The notes under the pieces are model-generated. The model was not told where the DNA came from. It was given only the letters and a program-made list of their open reading frames with translations, and did no database searches. Shown one piece after another: positions 9,801 through 17,868 of a stretch of 64,000 nt of DNA; the first letter of the stretch is position 1, and every line of letters starts with the position of its first letter. Origin of the DNA: UBA695 sp042691655 (GTDB lineage: Bacteria > Verrucomicrobiota > Verrucomicrobiia > Chthoniobacterales > Chthoniobacteraceae); assembly GCA_042691655.1 (NCBI GenBank), contig CP170506.1, positions 1,798,001 to 1,862,000 on the forward strand, read 5' to 3'. A program made the translations under genes and the position numbers.

Positions 9801-9918
9801 CTCTTTCTTGCTCAATGAAGATGACGGACTGGGCCGGGTACGGGTAATGCCCTGGCATGAAGGCATTGGTGCCAGCCGGGATTACGACCGTTTAGGTCAC
9901 GGAGTCCTCGCTCATTAG
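6880..9918 (+). CDS. Secreted clan GH-A (GH39-like) glycosidase with CBM9-like domain
   Basis: 1012 residues. A signal peptide covers about 1-23 (hydrophobic LYLLIVTFTAFIGPLF). Residues 25-200 look like a beta-sandwich carbohydrate-binding domain and 210-310 like an Ig-like linker. The catalytic barrel follows, with the acid/base Glu434 in FWNEPDAG and a likely nucleophile Glu540 in CNTESGERS, the clan GH-A pattern. The last 170 residues resemble CBM9 (RWGGPADLS, LWNGDSVQIALA, DVFIPFERLG). It should cleave a polysaccharide or glycoside outside the cytoplasm. It lies downstream of the AraC gene, suggesting the same locus. The GH family is inferred; GH5/GH39-related but unclassified is possible. 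Confidence 0.8.
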   Translation: MSNRHLYLLIVTFTAFIGPLFGGEETAAPFRQKVIVADFEDAGTWRATGKHGTKIESWFAGGLYLGGTQKEQWHDAYVGELKFAFDPTSASPYWVSFTRYKMSLISGTLDGIEFEADSKNLPVTIGFILEDANGKKFKTTSIPLSGPWRSYRMDLTTKTLPGLEECHFPARLHAINLNASAACEGSIFLDNIAMTGVFKNSDLVSIFPISDGIAFSPNRPVTLRYRLRNAKPGALAVDARVEVQNSLGRTIFTTKSKTTIPEWNAASLTFSMPRLKTDAYTAKVSLNANGEQITYDDSFCVFVPNGKRLNHAPMWFGICDPANSNSEGETKLHLEWMKALGIDLNRIDTTGNGSMEPKEGQFGFAGWERIFNAFSSAGIDLDLLYVSTPHWTHPKVPDGRSVPEDFDAFRRHITAVGGFVRRYPAIKYYEFWNEPDAGASFQGSAQDYLKMLNVFSAAMHATAPGIKVTGAGLCVFHPKERQGVQEGHSFSEDAIKYGGADYDIAAIHSHGPLGNYENIEETVEKWMQQAGIQKPICNTESGERSFYNPGGRLNQAITLVKKVTYAKSRSSTEFYSWFTLQDYWDMDPKADDSFGLVTSDNRAKPSFLAYNTLIRELADTEPLSTPLLGSDVKNYSFKKNDGNLVTVCWPSPGRSSGVVWIKAKDPVYISDIFGNTKTLSQLGGIYPLAIGAQPVYVKTNLHQLQQAAAQDKFLVFDPEIPVLEGNPTRFPITLKAPNHTAISGKLILQDQDGTLIDEQAVFCISDAQQTYYLSLPDKAVTNDATITLSLDEKDHPSFTFPIHVVHPYWIAKAPGDPLTEALTSFVQKLPAIVLNKQSDVADLAFDPAIPRWGGPADLSCKARACYTEQGLFFRFEVMDDKHVQNNPPEKLWNGDSVQIALAAPGLSNDYVVLSIGLTPNGPVAWCDQGPSAAKGRWDIPLKIERKDNLTRYDVFIPFERLGATRDQFNGTLRFSFLLNEDDGLGRVRVMPWHEGIGASRDYDRLGHGVLAH

Positions 9919-9940
9919 CGTGGATTTTCCCTCAGATTAG

Positions 9941-10034
9941 CTAGTATAATCTCAAATAACTACACAGAACCTTGGGTAACAAACGGAGATCTGGCGCACT
10001 GGATTTTGCGGGGGATCTGACTGCCTTCGGCTTT
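9941..10034 (+). repeat. About 95-bp dispersed repeat, copy 1
   Basis: This segment matches 14413-14510 over its full length with scattered differences; shared blocks include CAAATAACTACACA, TCTGGCGCACTGGATTTTGC and CTTCGGCTTT. It lies just after the stop of the glycosidase gene, and the second copy lies just after the oxidoreductase gene. Function unknown. The remaining bases to 10146 hold nothing recognised. Confidence 0.65.
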
Positions 10035-10301
10035 TCGTTCCGGGCGGCGATGTAGGGTTCAAGGACAGCTAGACTACACGATCTGCTAGTTTTGTTTGTG
10101 AAATATTACACCAGGATGCCTAAAAACGAAAGGCCAATCGCCATAACTAGTGTCCCGTTAGGCAAGTTACCGAAATAAATCCGAGACCATTTTTCGCATT
10201 TTTCAAGGCGCGACCGAAAGGCAATATCTGAAGATATTGCCCGAGGAAGCAACGCCGAAAAATCGGAAAATGGGCCGGATTTATGAAAGGAATTTACCTA
10301 A

Positions 10302-11521
10302 GGACACGCTGAATTAATCAGGACTGGGCAGGGGGAAGAATTACCGGCAGGATGAGCGGCATGAAGCGGCAGATGAGTTTTTCGGAGAGCGAATTCGCGA
10401 GCAAGAAGCGCGTCACACGTAAGGAGGCGTTTCTGGCGGTGATGGAACAAGTGGTTCCATGGAAGCGATTGGAGGAACGGCTCGAACCGTATTATCCCAA
10501 GGGCCACCGGGGGCGTCCACCGATGGGGTTGGAGCGGATGTTGCGACTCTTGGTCGTGCAAAATTGCTTTGGGCTTTCCGACGAAGGGCTCGAAGACGCA
10601 GTCTACGAAATACAGTCCATCCGGCAGTTCGTGGGGGTGGACTTGAACAGCGATGTCGTCCCCGACGCCACGACGGTCCTGAAATTCCGGCGGCTATTGG
10701 AAGAACACAAGCTCGCCCGAACGATCTTCGAGGAAGTCAACGCAAGCCTGGCCGCGCACGGGCTTTACATGAAGCAAGGCACCATCGTGGACGCCACGAT
10801 CATCGCCGCGCCCAGTTCGACCAAGAACGAGCGCAAGGAGCGCGATCCCGAAATGCACCAGACCAAGAAGGGCAACGAGTGGCACTTCGGAATGAAAGCG
10901 CACATCGGCGTGGATGCCCATTGCGGCTTGGTTCACAGCGTGACAGCCACAGCGGCAAACGAAGCCGACATCAACCAGACCGAACACCTGCTGCACGGAC
11001 AGGAGAGCGTGGTATTTGCCGATGCGGGCTACACGGGAGCACAGAAGCGCGAGGAGGTTGTGGCCAAGGCGCCGGGTGCGAAGTTCTATGTGGCAGCCAA
11101 GCGGAACGGCGTCAAATCCATACCCGATGGGCCGTGGAAGCAAGCCGTGCAAGCGTTCGAGCACGCCAAAGCGCAAGTGCGTGCGCTGGTCGAGCATCCC
11201 TTCCAAATCGTCAAGCGGCGGTTTGGATACGGCAAGGTGCGCTACCGAGGATTACGAAAAAACCTCGCCAAACTTGAAATCCTCTTCGCCTTGGCCAACC
11301 TCGTGCTAGCCAAGCGGGAACTCTTGGCCACTACCTGCCCATGACGACACAAAACGGAGGAAATCGCCTGGATTTGCTCCCCAAAAACCGGAGACGCCCC
11401 TCAAAACGGATCGCTTCCCAGCGGTGTACCACGTCGCGGGCCACTCGCTCCCGCGCTTTTGGCTTCGAACGTCCACTCTTATATCACTCTGCCGTGGACG
11501 GCTGCTTTGTTCAGCGTGTCC
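10302..11521 (+). mobile_element. Complete IS5-family insertion sequence, 1220 bp
   Basis: The ends are GGACACGCTGAA and its inverse TTCAGCGTGTCC. CTAA is duplicated at 10298-10301 and 11522-11525, matching the YTAR target preference of the IS5 subgroup. It carries one intact transposase gene and about 175 bp of non-coding sequence before the right end. It is probably still able to move, since the ends and gene are both complete. Confidence 0.92.
10352..11344 (+). CDS. IS5-family transposase
   Basis: 330 residues. It has the N-terminal IS5 domain (SFSESEFASKKR, RGRPPMGLERMLRLL), and DDE-type catalytic landmarks: VDATII with the first Asp, VFADAGYTG with the second Asp, and VEHPFQIVKRRFGY containing the C-terminal Glu and the Y-R block. 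The product cuts and pastes the element between YTAR sites. The frame is intact inside a fully bounded IS. Confidence 0.95.
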   Translation: MSGMKRQMSFSESEFASKKRVTRKEAFLAVMEQVVPWKRLEERLEPYYPKGHRGRPPMGLERMLRLLVVQNCFGLSDEGLEDAVYEIQSIRQFVGVDLNSDVVPDATTVLKFRRLLEEHKLARTIFEEVNASLAAHGLYMKQGTIVDATIIAAPSSTKNERKERDPEMHQTKKGNEWHFGMKAHIGVDAHCGLVHSVTATAANEADINQTEHLLHGQESVVFADAGYTGAQKREEVVAKAPGAKFYVAAKRNGVKSIPDGPWKQAVQAFEHAKAQVRALVEHPFQIVKRRFGYGKVRYRGLRKNLAKLEILFALANLVLAKRELLATTCP

Positions 11522-11647
11522 CTAACGGGACACTAGGGCCTGTTGACACAAACGCTTTGAGTGGGAAAAAGAAGGATTTTTTGATTCAAAAAAGGTAGAG
11601 TAGGGAGACATGCGATCGTCATTGCCTACCTGAGGGAGGTGCTCCAT

Positions 11648-12472
11648 CTACCGCGATCCCCGGTATTCCGTCGGCGAAACCCCCTCCTTTTGCATAAACT
11701 GGCGGCTGAAAAAGAAAAGATCGCGGTAGCCCAGTTCGTTGGCGATTTCACCCACGCTCAAATCGGTTTCCCGCAAAAGATGACGCGCGTGGCCGATGCG
11801 GATTTGCAACAAAAACTGAATGGGGCTCTGGCCGGTGGTCTGCCGGAATAAACGCGAAAAATGCGACGAGCTTAAGTGGACTTGCTCCGCCATCTCCGCC
11901 ACCGTTAGCGTCGAAAACGTGCCTCCCGAGCGCATCTTGTCAACCCACCGCGAAATGCGCCTGCGCTGCACCGCCGGAAGCGCGGCGGCAGGCGCTCCGT
12001 CACTCGCCAGCGGGCTTTGCAGCACATCCATCAGCAGCCCCCGCAAAAGGCTCTCGGCCGTCTCCGGCCATTGCTGAAAACGCTGCACGATACGCCGCGA
12101 AATGGCATCCGAAAACGCGAGGTCATCCAGCCAAAAGAACTCCGGCCATTGCCCGCAAGCCGCCTTCGTCACCACCCGTTTTCCCCGCGGCTCCAGCACG
12201 TCGAAATGCACATAGGTAATTCCCAACGGGTCGGCTTCCTCCAGTTCCGCGTCATAAATTCCGCCCGGCCGCATCAACGCACAAAGCCCCGGATACAGTG
12301 CGAGCGTTCGCTCGCCAGTGGACATCTTTCCCGTCCCCTTCCAAACCAGCCAGAACTCGGCGTCCCGGAGGTTGAGCGAATTTTCCCGCGTACGCCGCCA
12401 CCCCGATCCGCAATGGATCCGCCCGCTGGGATCTTTGACCCGAAAGCGGTATTTCAAAAGAGAGGAAAGCAT
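11648..12472 (-). CDS. AraC-family transcriptional regulator
   Basis: 274 residues. The N-terminal cupin-like sensor contains LALYPGLCALMRPGG and GITYVHFDV. The C-terminal double helix-turn-helix is well conserved: VAEMAEQVHLSSSHFSRLFRQTTGQSP and VGEIANELGYRDLFFFSRQFMQKEGVSPTEYR. It is divergently transcribed from the FAD oxidoreductase gene at 12567, with direct repeats between them, so it probably controls that gene. The stretch 11537-11647 after its stop holds no gene; it begins GGGCCTGTTGACAC, which may be another IS end. Confidence 0.93.
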   Translation of the reverse strand: MLSSLLKYRFRVKDPSGRIHCGSGWRRTRENSLNLRDAEFWLVWKGTGKMSTGERTLALYPGLCALMRPGGIYDAELEEADPLGITYVHFDVLEPRGKRVVTKAACGQWPEFFWLDDLAFSDAISRRIVQRFQQWPETAESLLRGLLMDVLQSPLASDGAPAAALPAVQRRRISRWVDKMRSGGTFSTLTVAEMAEQVHLSSSHFSRLFRQTTGQSPIQFLLQIRIGHARHLLRETDLSVGEIANELGYRDLFFFSRQFMQKEGVSPTEYRGSR

Positions 12473-12493
12473 AAAAGTACAAATAGTTACTCA

Positions 12494-12529
12494 GTTAATC
12501 CATGTATAGTGTCGTTAACCCAAGCTATA
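12494..12529. promoter_or_regulatory. Direct repeats between AraC and oxidoreductase genes
   Basis: GTTAATCCATGTATA starts at 12494 and GTTAACCCAAGCTATA starts at 12514, so the repeats are 20 bp apart, the same phasing as the pair at 5814/5834. They are centred in the 94-bp divergent region and are candidate AraC binding sites. Inference from spacing and symmetry of gene layout. Confidence 0.5.
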
Positions 12530-12566
12530 CTGCACGGAAACTGCAAATCAAAGGCTTTTTCAATCT

Positions 12567-14411
12567 ATGTATTCCAGTCTCCAGCCCGAACGGCATGAAT
12601 TTGATGTTTGCGTGATCGGCGGCGGCATGGCCGGGCTCTGCGCCGCCATCGCAGCCGCCCGCAACGGGGCAAAAACCGCCATCGTTCACGACCGCCCCAT
12701 GTTCGGCGGCAACGCCTCCTCTGAAGTGCGCATGTGGATCTGCGGAGCACGTGGCGAACACAACCGCGAAACCGGCATTTTGGAGGAAATCCAACTCGAA
12801 AACCAATACGTCAATCCCGACGGCAACTACTCCGTTTGGGATGGCCTCTTATGGGGCAAACTCGCCTTCCAGCCCAACCTCACCGTCTTCCTCAATTGCG
12901 CCTGCACCGGCGCGGAAATGGACGGCGACCACATTGCCGCCATCACCGCATGGCAGCTTACCACCCAAACCTGGCACAAAATCCACGCCAAACTGTTCAT
13001 CGACTGCTCCGGCGACAGCATCCTGGCCCCGCTCACCGGCGCGGACTTCCGCACCGGCCGCGAAGCCCGAGCAGAGTTCAACGAAGATATCGAACCCCAT
13101 GAGGGCGACCTGAAAACGATGGGCAACAGCCTGCTCATCCAGTTCCGCCGCACTGCTGAACCACATCCGTTCGCCGCCTCGGCATGGGCTTACAAATTCG
13201 AGAGCCCGGCGGATTTTCCGCACCGGATGCACAGTGTCAATGGGCAGAACTTTTGGTGGATCGAGGTCGGCGGATTGCAAGACACCATCCGCGATGGCGA
13301 AAAAATCCGCGACGAACTCACGCGCATCACCTACGGCGTGGTGGATTACATCAAAAACCGCGCACCCGAGCGGGCCCAGGCGGAAAATTGGGCCGTCGAG
13401 TGGATCGGCTCCCTGCCGGGCAAACGCGAGAATCGGCGCTACATGGGCGATCACATCCTGACCCAAAACGACGTACGCGGTGGCGGGCGTTTCGAAGATA
13501 TTATCGCGTATGGAGGCTGGCCTATGGATGACCACCACCCCGCCGGGATTTACTTCCCCGGAAAACCGACCATCTTCCACCCGGCCCCCACGCCCTTCGG
13601 CATCCCTTACCGCAGCCTTTATTCACGCAACATCAAGAACCTGCTCTTCGCCGGGCGCAACATCTCCGTCACCCATGCAGCCCTCTCCTCCACGCGCGTC
13701 ATGGGCACCTGCGCCATCCTCGGGCAAGCCGCCGGAACCGCCGCGGCACTTTGCGTAAAACATTCCCGCCTGCCGCGCGACCTGAGCGGCGGCGAAGCCT
13801 TGCGCGAACTCCAGGCGACTCTCATGGAAGACGACTGCTGGCTGCCCGGCCTGCGGCGCGAAATCTCGCCCCTCGCGCTTGAAGGCCAGCTATGCGCCGA
13901 AGGCAACAACGCCGCGTTGTTGCTCGACGGTCTCGACCGCGACCGCCCGGGAGAAGTCCACGCATGGAGCGCCCCCTCCGGTGCAAACGCCGCTTTCCAT
14001 TGGCAGCAGAGGGTTCAACTTGGGGGCGTTCGCCTCGTCTTCGACAGCGACTTGAACTTTACCAAAAGAATGCCGTGCTCCTACCCGCGCCCCAAGGAAG
14101 AAACGGAAATGCCCCGGCCGCTCGTCAAAGCGTTCCGGCTCGAAACGCTCGGTGACGACGGCGCTTGGCGCACCGTCTACAGGCAAGACCGCAACCACCA
14201 GCGCCTCGCCGTCATCCCGCTCGCGGTGAAAACCCGAGGCCTGCGGCTTATCCCCGAAGAAACCTGGGGTGGAGCCGACGCCCGCGTCTTCGCTTTTGAA
14301 CCGTTATTCCGCTGCATGGCAAAACTTCCCAGCTACCCGGATGGGCCTGAGTTTAGCAAAATCCGCGCCGCCATCAACCGCAAAGACCTCGAACCACCCG
14401 CCGGCGGATAG
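12567..14411 (+). CDS. FAD-dependent oxidoreductase (FAD_oxidored family)
   Basis: 614 residues. A Rossmann FAD motif near the N-terminus (VCVIGGGMAG, Gly18/19/20/23) is followed by MFGGNASSEVRMW, characteristic of the FAD-dependent family found in planctomycete and verrucomicrobial sugar loci. A second nucleotide-contact region reads LLFAGRNIS and THAALSSTRVMGTC (about residues 355-380). The last 150 residues form a separate domain, perhaps sugar-binding. The family is often next to glycosidases, but the substrate is not known. No signal peptide is seen. The divergent AraC gene is its likely regulator. Confidence 0.88.
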   Translation: MYSSLQPERHEFDVCVIGGGMAGLCAAIAAARNGAKTAIVHDRPMFGGNASSEVRMWICGARGEHNRETGILEEIQLENQYVNPDGNYSVWDGLLWGKLAFQPNLTVFLNCACTGAEMDGDHIAAITAWQLTTQTWHKIHAKLFIDCSGDSILAPLTGADFRTGREARAEFNEDIEPHEGDLKTMGNSLLIQFRRTAEPHPFAASAWAYKFESPADFPHRMHSVNGQNFWWIEVGGLQDTIRDGEKIRDELTRITYGVVDYIKNRAPERAQAENWAVEWIGSLPGKRENRRYMGDHILTQNDVRGGGRFEDIIAYGGWPMDDHHPAGIYFPGKPTIFHPAPTPFGIPYRSLYSRNIKNLLFAGRNISVTHAALSSTRVMGTCAILGQAAGTAAALCVKHSRLPRDLSGGEALRELQATLMEDDCWLPGLRREISPLALEGQLCAEGNNAALLLDGLDRDRPGEVHAWSAPSGANAAFHWQQRVQLGGVRLVFDSDLNFTKRMPCSYPRPKEETEMPRPLVKAFRLETLGDDGAWRTVYRQDRNHQRLAVIPLAVKTRGLRLIPEETWGGADARVFAFEPLFRCMAKLPSYPDGPEFSKIRAAINRKDLEPPAGG

Positions 14412-14412
14412 T

Positions 14413-14510
14413 CTAGTGTAGTCTTTATCAAATAACTACACATAACCCTGGGCGACCAAGGCGGCTCTGGCGCACTGGATTTTGCAGAGAATCTAGTTAT
14501 CTTCGGCTTT
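14413..14510 (+). repeat. About 95-bp dispersed repeat, copy 2
   Basis: Matches 9941-10034; it begins CTAGTGTAGTC and ends CTTCGGCTTT. It directly follows the stop codon of the oxidoreductase gene, as copy 1 follows the glycosidase gene. The sequence from 14511 to 14756 holds nothing recognised. Confidence 0.65.
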
Positions 14511-14756
14511 CCAGGGAAATATCGATTAAAGACCAAAGCGTGATTACTCAGGCCGTGCGCCTCATGCTACTCTCGGCCCAAGGAGAAATTGCGGAGATAA
14601 AGAATGCAACCATTGATCCAGCCCAGACTTAGGCTGGCAAAAAAGCTGGAAGCCTCCGTGGCGGAAGATACCGACCAGCCCGCCCTGCGCTGGTTGCTTC
14701 GGCACTGGATGAAATCCCAATCACTCGCGCAATTCTGCCCTAAAGCGCACACCCCA

Positions 14757-15108
14757 ATCGCGTTGTTCGGCTCGGTATGTCCTCATAGATCACGAGCCAC
14801 ACCGGACATTTAAGCCCGCTACGATGTCGTGTTCAACCATGGTCCGCGCGATCAGCGGATTGCCAATCGTATACCGATGCGGACCAGCCACGCCCCGTGA
14901 CCAGTCGTCAGGAAGCGCATGAAACCGCTGCTATCCTCGTGAGCCCGGATGCGGATTCGAAGTCCGAGGCGTCGCTAGCCGCGTTAACATCGCATTGGAG
15001 GCCGCCCTCCTCGACGGAACCGACGTCCCCCGCAAAAAGCGCGACGACCTCGTCGAAAGAACGGGCGCTAACGTGCTCATAATGATGACTGGTGATTTTG
15101 TTGATCAT
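14757..15108 (-). pseudogene. Decayed DUF302-family gene
   Basis: Read on the minus strand from 15108, the N-terminal part contains HVSARSFDEVVALF, a typical DUF302 beginning. Further on, in other frames, come IGNPLIARTMVEHD and then PVWLVIYEDIPSRTT, matching the conserved second half of the family. At least two frameshifts separate these blocks, so no full protein can be made. DUF302 function is not well established. It follows the VOC gene by 12 bp on the same strand, so the two were probably an operon. Confidence 0.7.
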
Positions 15109-15120
15109 GGCGCTCTCGTT

Positions 15121-15528
15121 TCAGCCAAATCGCACTCCTGCATCCTGCACTTCCCGGTAAGGAAGCAGCCACACCAGTGATTCGTCATGGAGGTCTCCAA
15201 CTTGAATCCGATTGCCCCAGGGGTCTCGGAAATCGCACCGGAACGGCGGTTGCAACTCCAGACCGTATTTCTTCGTCAGCTTTTCTTTCACCTCGGCAAG
15301 CTGTTCCGCATCTCGAACCATGATCCCGAAATGGCCGATCCGGCTTGGCCTCGCATCGTTCGATTCAAAGATGGCTAGGAACTGATGTTCGCCCAGTTTG
15401 AAAAATGCGTCACCTTCTCCGCCCTCGAGTTTCTCCAAGTTGAAAACGTCCTGGTAAAATTCAACCGCTTTTTCCACGTCGCCCACTTCAATAGCAACGT
15501 GATTGCAGCCGTAAACCTGAACACTCAT
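15121..15528 (-). CDS. VOC/glyoxalase-fold protein
   Basis: 135 residues, the normal size for a single-subunit VOC protein. It starts with YGCNHVAIEVGDVEKAVEFYQDVFN, the first beta-alpha-beta module, and has HFGIMVRDAEQL for the second module and RDPWGNRIQVGDL at the end. The His of NHVAI and His of HFGI could be metal ligands; the final Glu typical of glyoxalase I is replaced (NRIQVGD). It could be a lyase, dioxygenase or resistance protein; the reaction is not predictable. It lies upstream of the broken DUF302 gene on the same strand. Confidence 0.88.
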   Translation of the reverse strand: MSVQVYGCNHVAIEVGDVEKAVEFYQDVFNLEKLEGGEGDAFFKLGEHQFLAIFESNDARPSRIGHFGIMVRDAEQLAEVKEKLTKKYGLELQPPFRCDFRDPWGNRIQVGDLHDESLVWLLPYREVQDAGVRFG

Positions 15529-15564
15529 AATCTGAAATCGCGGGAAGGCAGTCGTAGGCGCGTT

Positions 15565-15750
15565 TTATTTTGCCCACTTTGTGAAAACCTCGTTGTAATC
15601 GAAAGGGAAGATGTTCTTTCTCCCGTAGGTTTTTATGAGCGTCTTTTCGTCGAAACTTTGCTGAATCGCCAAGTGGTCGGGGAAAACCGGCTTTCACGCC
15701 GTGCCTTTACCTGGGTGCCCCGAAGAGTTCCGGCCTTCTTCATTGCCACC
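15565..15750 (-). pseudogene. Remnant of an unidentified gene cut by IS copy A
   Basis: On the minus strand a protein-like C-terminus is readable (KPVFPDHLAIQQSFDE, then TYGRKNIFPFDYNEVFTKW) ending at TAA 15565-15567, about 40 bp before the VOC gene start. An in-frame stop lies upstream and the long-armed IS begins at 15751, so the gene appears to have lost its 5' part to that insertion. The family is not recognised. Confidence 0.4.
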
Positions 15751-17671
15751 CGTCGTGTGCAAAAACTCAGCACCGATGAAATCCATTGAGAATCAGCAAC
15801 TTACAAGCTAATAAAATTCGATCCTTTCATTCCAGTTTTTAATCACAAATAAGTTTCACTTATCGCCATTTCATTTGTGAACCAGCAAAGCCACTCGATC
15901 ATGCCTGCCAGGGGTGAGCAACAGCTGAAAATTTCAGTTGTTGCCACTTTTGAACGTGTCGGTACGGAGTTTTGCCTGATTCGGGATGGTTCCAGTGCAA
16001 AACAGAGCGACCGGATTACGAAAGCAATCCGGATTTGACCATCCATCACCGACCGGCCTTTAAGCGGCTCGTCGGTAATAATGTCGCAAAACCCCGCCCA
16101 GACGCGACTCGCACTCGACTTCCAATGGATCTGGCGGGCCGGAACCCGGCGATGGCGGCGGCATCAAAAGAACACCGATGGGCTTGTTCTCCAGACCTTG
16201 GTGGGGGCGCACCGTGTTGTAATAGGTCTCGTATTCCCGGATCAAATATTCCAGGTGGCGTTCGCCAAAGACAACGAATTGGCTCAAGCATTCCCGCTTA
16301 ATAGATTGCACGAACCGTTCCGCATAGGCATTCAGATTGGGAGAAGCAAAGGGCAGCCTCTTTACCTTGATCCCCTCACCCATGAAAATCTCGTCGAACT
16401 TCTTAGTGAACTTGGCGTCGCCGTCCCGCAAAAGATAGCTAGCCTTCTCCTCTCGCTCGGCCAGTTCCATCACCAGATTGCGCGCCTGTTGTTCAACCCA
16501 CGGACCGTCGGGATGACAGGTCATTCCGATGATCCGGACCCGGCGGGTCTTGAGGTGGATGAAAAACAGAACGTAGAAGTTCACCTTGCCACACCCTGTC
16601 CACACATCCTTCACGAAAAAATCGCACGCCCACAACGTCTCCATGTGGCGCTTGAGAAACAAAGTCCAATCCCCCTCCCTTTGCCCAGGACTCGGATGAA
16701 AACCATTGGTAATGAGGATCTTTTTGACCGTGTTTCGCGCTATGCGGATACCCAACTTGAAAAGTTCCCCTCGAATGCGGGAATATCCCCAGGCATTCTC
16801 CTTTGCAAACCGCAGGATCAGCTCCTCCACACTTTGCGGAACCGGCGGTCACCCCTGATGCGCAATCGCTACTCTCTTTTCCACGCCAACCCGCCGCTCG
16901 TTTTTCCAGCGCAGGAAGGTTTTATAGCTTACAATGGAAAGCAACTCTTGGATCGCATCGCCCAGCGGCGCTCCCAAGCGAACCAGCAGCGAGCGCTCCG
17001 CTGCCGTCGTGCGAATCTGTTTCGGCAGACGGGAGCGCAGGATTTCATTCTCGGCTTTGAGATAAGCAATCTTCCGAAGCAGAATGGATTGGGGCAGGTG
17101 GACCAGAAAAACGAGGAGCGGGTGTTGGCGGGTTCTGGACATCGGGAGAGCCCGAAATCATGCCGGTTTGATTTCCTGCTGGCCATCTTTTTAGCTTTGC
17201 AATACCCTCAAAACCGTCAAGAGCCGGATTTCTTGCAACTGGCATGGAGTGAAGCGTTTGCAAGAGAAGCTCGAAGTTTTTGCACCCCGGTCGAAGCTTG
17301 GAAAAAGGTCAGTGAAAGGAACACGGGCCAAACCAACCGAGGAATCGGAGGCACAGTAACCTTCCAAGAGAGGATTGGCACCCGGGTGGAGGTGAAAATC
17401 GGAGAGCGCATGAAATGCACCGGAACTTCGCATGGAGGCTCGTTGACCGGTCTAGTATCATCGAGCCAAACTGGCTCATCAGTCTCGGTTGCAACCGCTC
17501 ATGCGCCCCTCTTCGAACCAGAGACTTTTTGGACTTAAATAGCCTTGATTAAGAGAGTAAAGTGTGTCACGTGTGAAGTCTACAAAAGTCTCTGATTTTG
17601 GGTCTCCGATAGCGCCAACTTGGCACGTTAGACAAAAGTTAGACAGTTCGAAAAGGGTCGCGCACGGGTCG
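15751..17671 (-). mobile_element. Long-armed integrase-type IS, copy A
   Basis: 1921 bp from CGTCGTGTGCAAAAACTC to CGCGCACGGGTCG, the same end sequences as copies B and C. The ends are weakly inverted (CGTCGTGTGC against CGACCCGTGC). It has a 300-bp non-coding left arm, a transposase gene on the minus strand and an unusual 530-bp non-coding right arm upstream of that gene. No target duplication is evident. The right arm is the most diverged of the four copies. The stretch 17672-17868 beyond it holds nothing recognised. Confidence 0.75.
16060..17142 (-). pseudogene. Integrase-core (rve, DDE) transposase with premature stop, copy A
   Basis: Homologous throughout to the intact 358-residue transposase of copy C. 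The frame is the same on both sides of a TGA at 16849-16851; copy C has Arg at this position (NGRPPIPQ against G-stop-PPVPQ), so one CGA-to-TGA change broke the gene. The downstream piece keeps the DDE core: WACDFFVKD, LRDGDAKFT and YETYYNTVRPHQGL. The product is probably inactive unless the stop is read through. Confidence 0.85.
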
Positions 17672-17868
17672 AGAGTTCCCGTCGTCTGAGTTGCTGAGAC
17701 TTCTGAGGAATTATCGCTACCAGGGAGGCGTTTCGCTGGAATGGGAGAAGCTTTGGCATCCGGAGCTGCCGTCGCTGCACGAAGCGTTAGCAGCATTTCG
17801 AAATTTGTGCGTAAAGATCGTCTTTACTGACGATAAGCATACCCCCTTTTGGCCTTCGCTTTAGCAGG

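Larger units (their letters stand above)
10151..11532. mobile_element. MITE copy 2, interrupted by an IS5-family element
   Basis: Same element as 3352-3509 in the opposite orientation. The left part is 10151-10301 and the right terminal bases are 11526-11532; together they make 158 bp, the same as copy 1. CTAG flanks both ends (10147-10150 and 11533-11536). The right inverted repeat is split by the IS at a CTAA site. The nesting shows the MITE arrived first. Confidence 0.88.

Noticed and set aside
10694..11206. Minus-strand 170-codon frame inside the IS5 element
   Set aside because: Shadow of the transposase gene, no protein family character.
11533..11647. Additional IS end starting GGGCCTGTTGACAC
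   Set aside because: It resembles the beginning of some IS elements, but no partner end or transposase piece could be found.
12849..13580. Minus-strand 243-codon frame inside the oxidoreductase gene
   Set aside because: Antisense frame in GC-rich coding DNA; the plus strand has unambiguous FAD motifs.
16081..17538. A 485-codon plus-strand open frame across IS copy A
   Set aside because: It is the shadow of the transposase on the other strand and has no recognisable domain.
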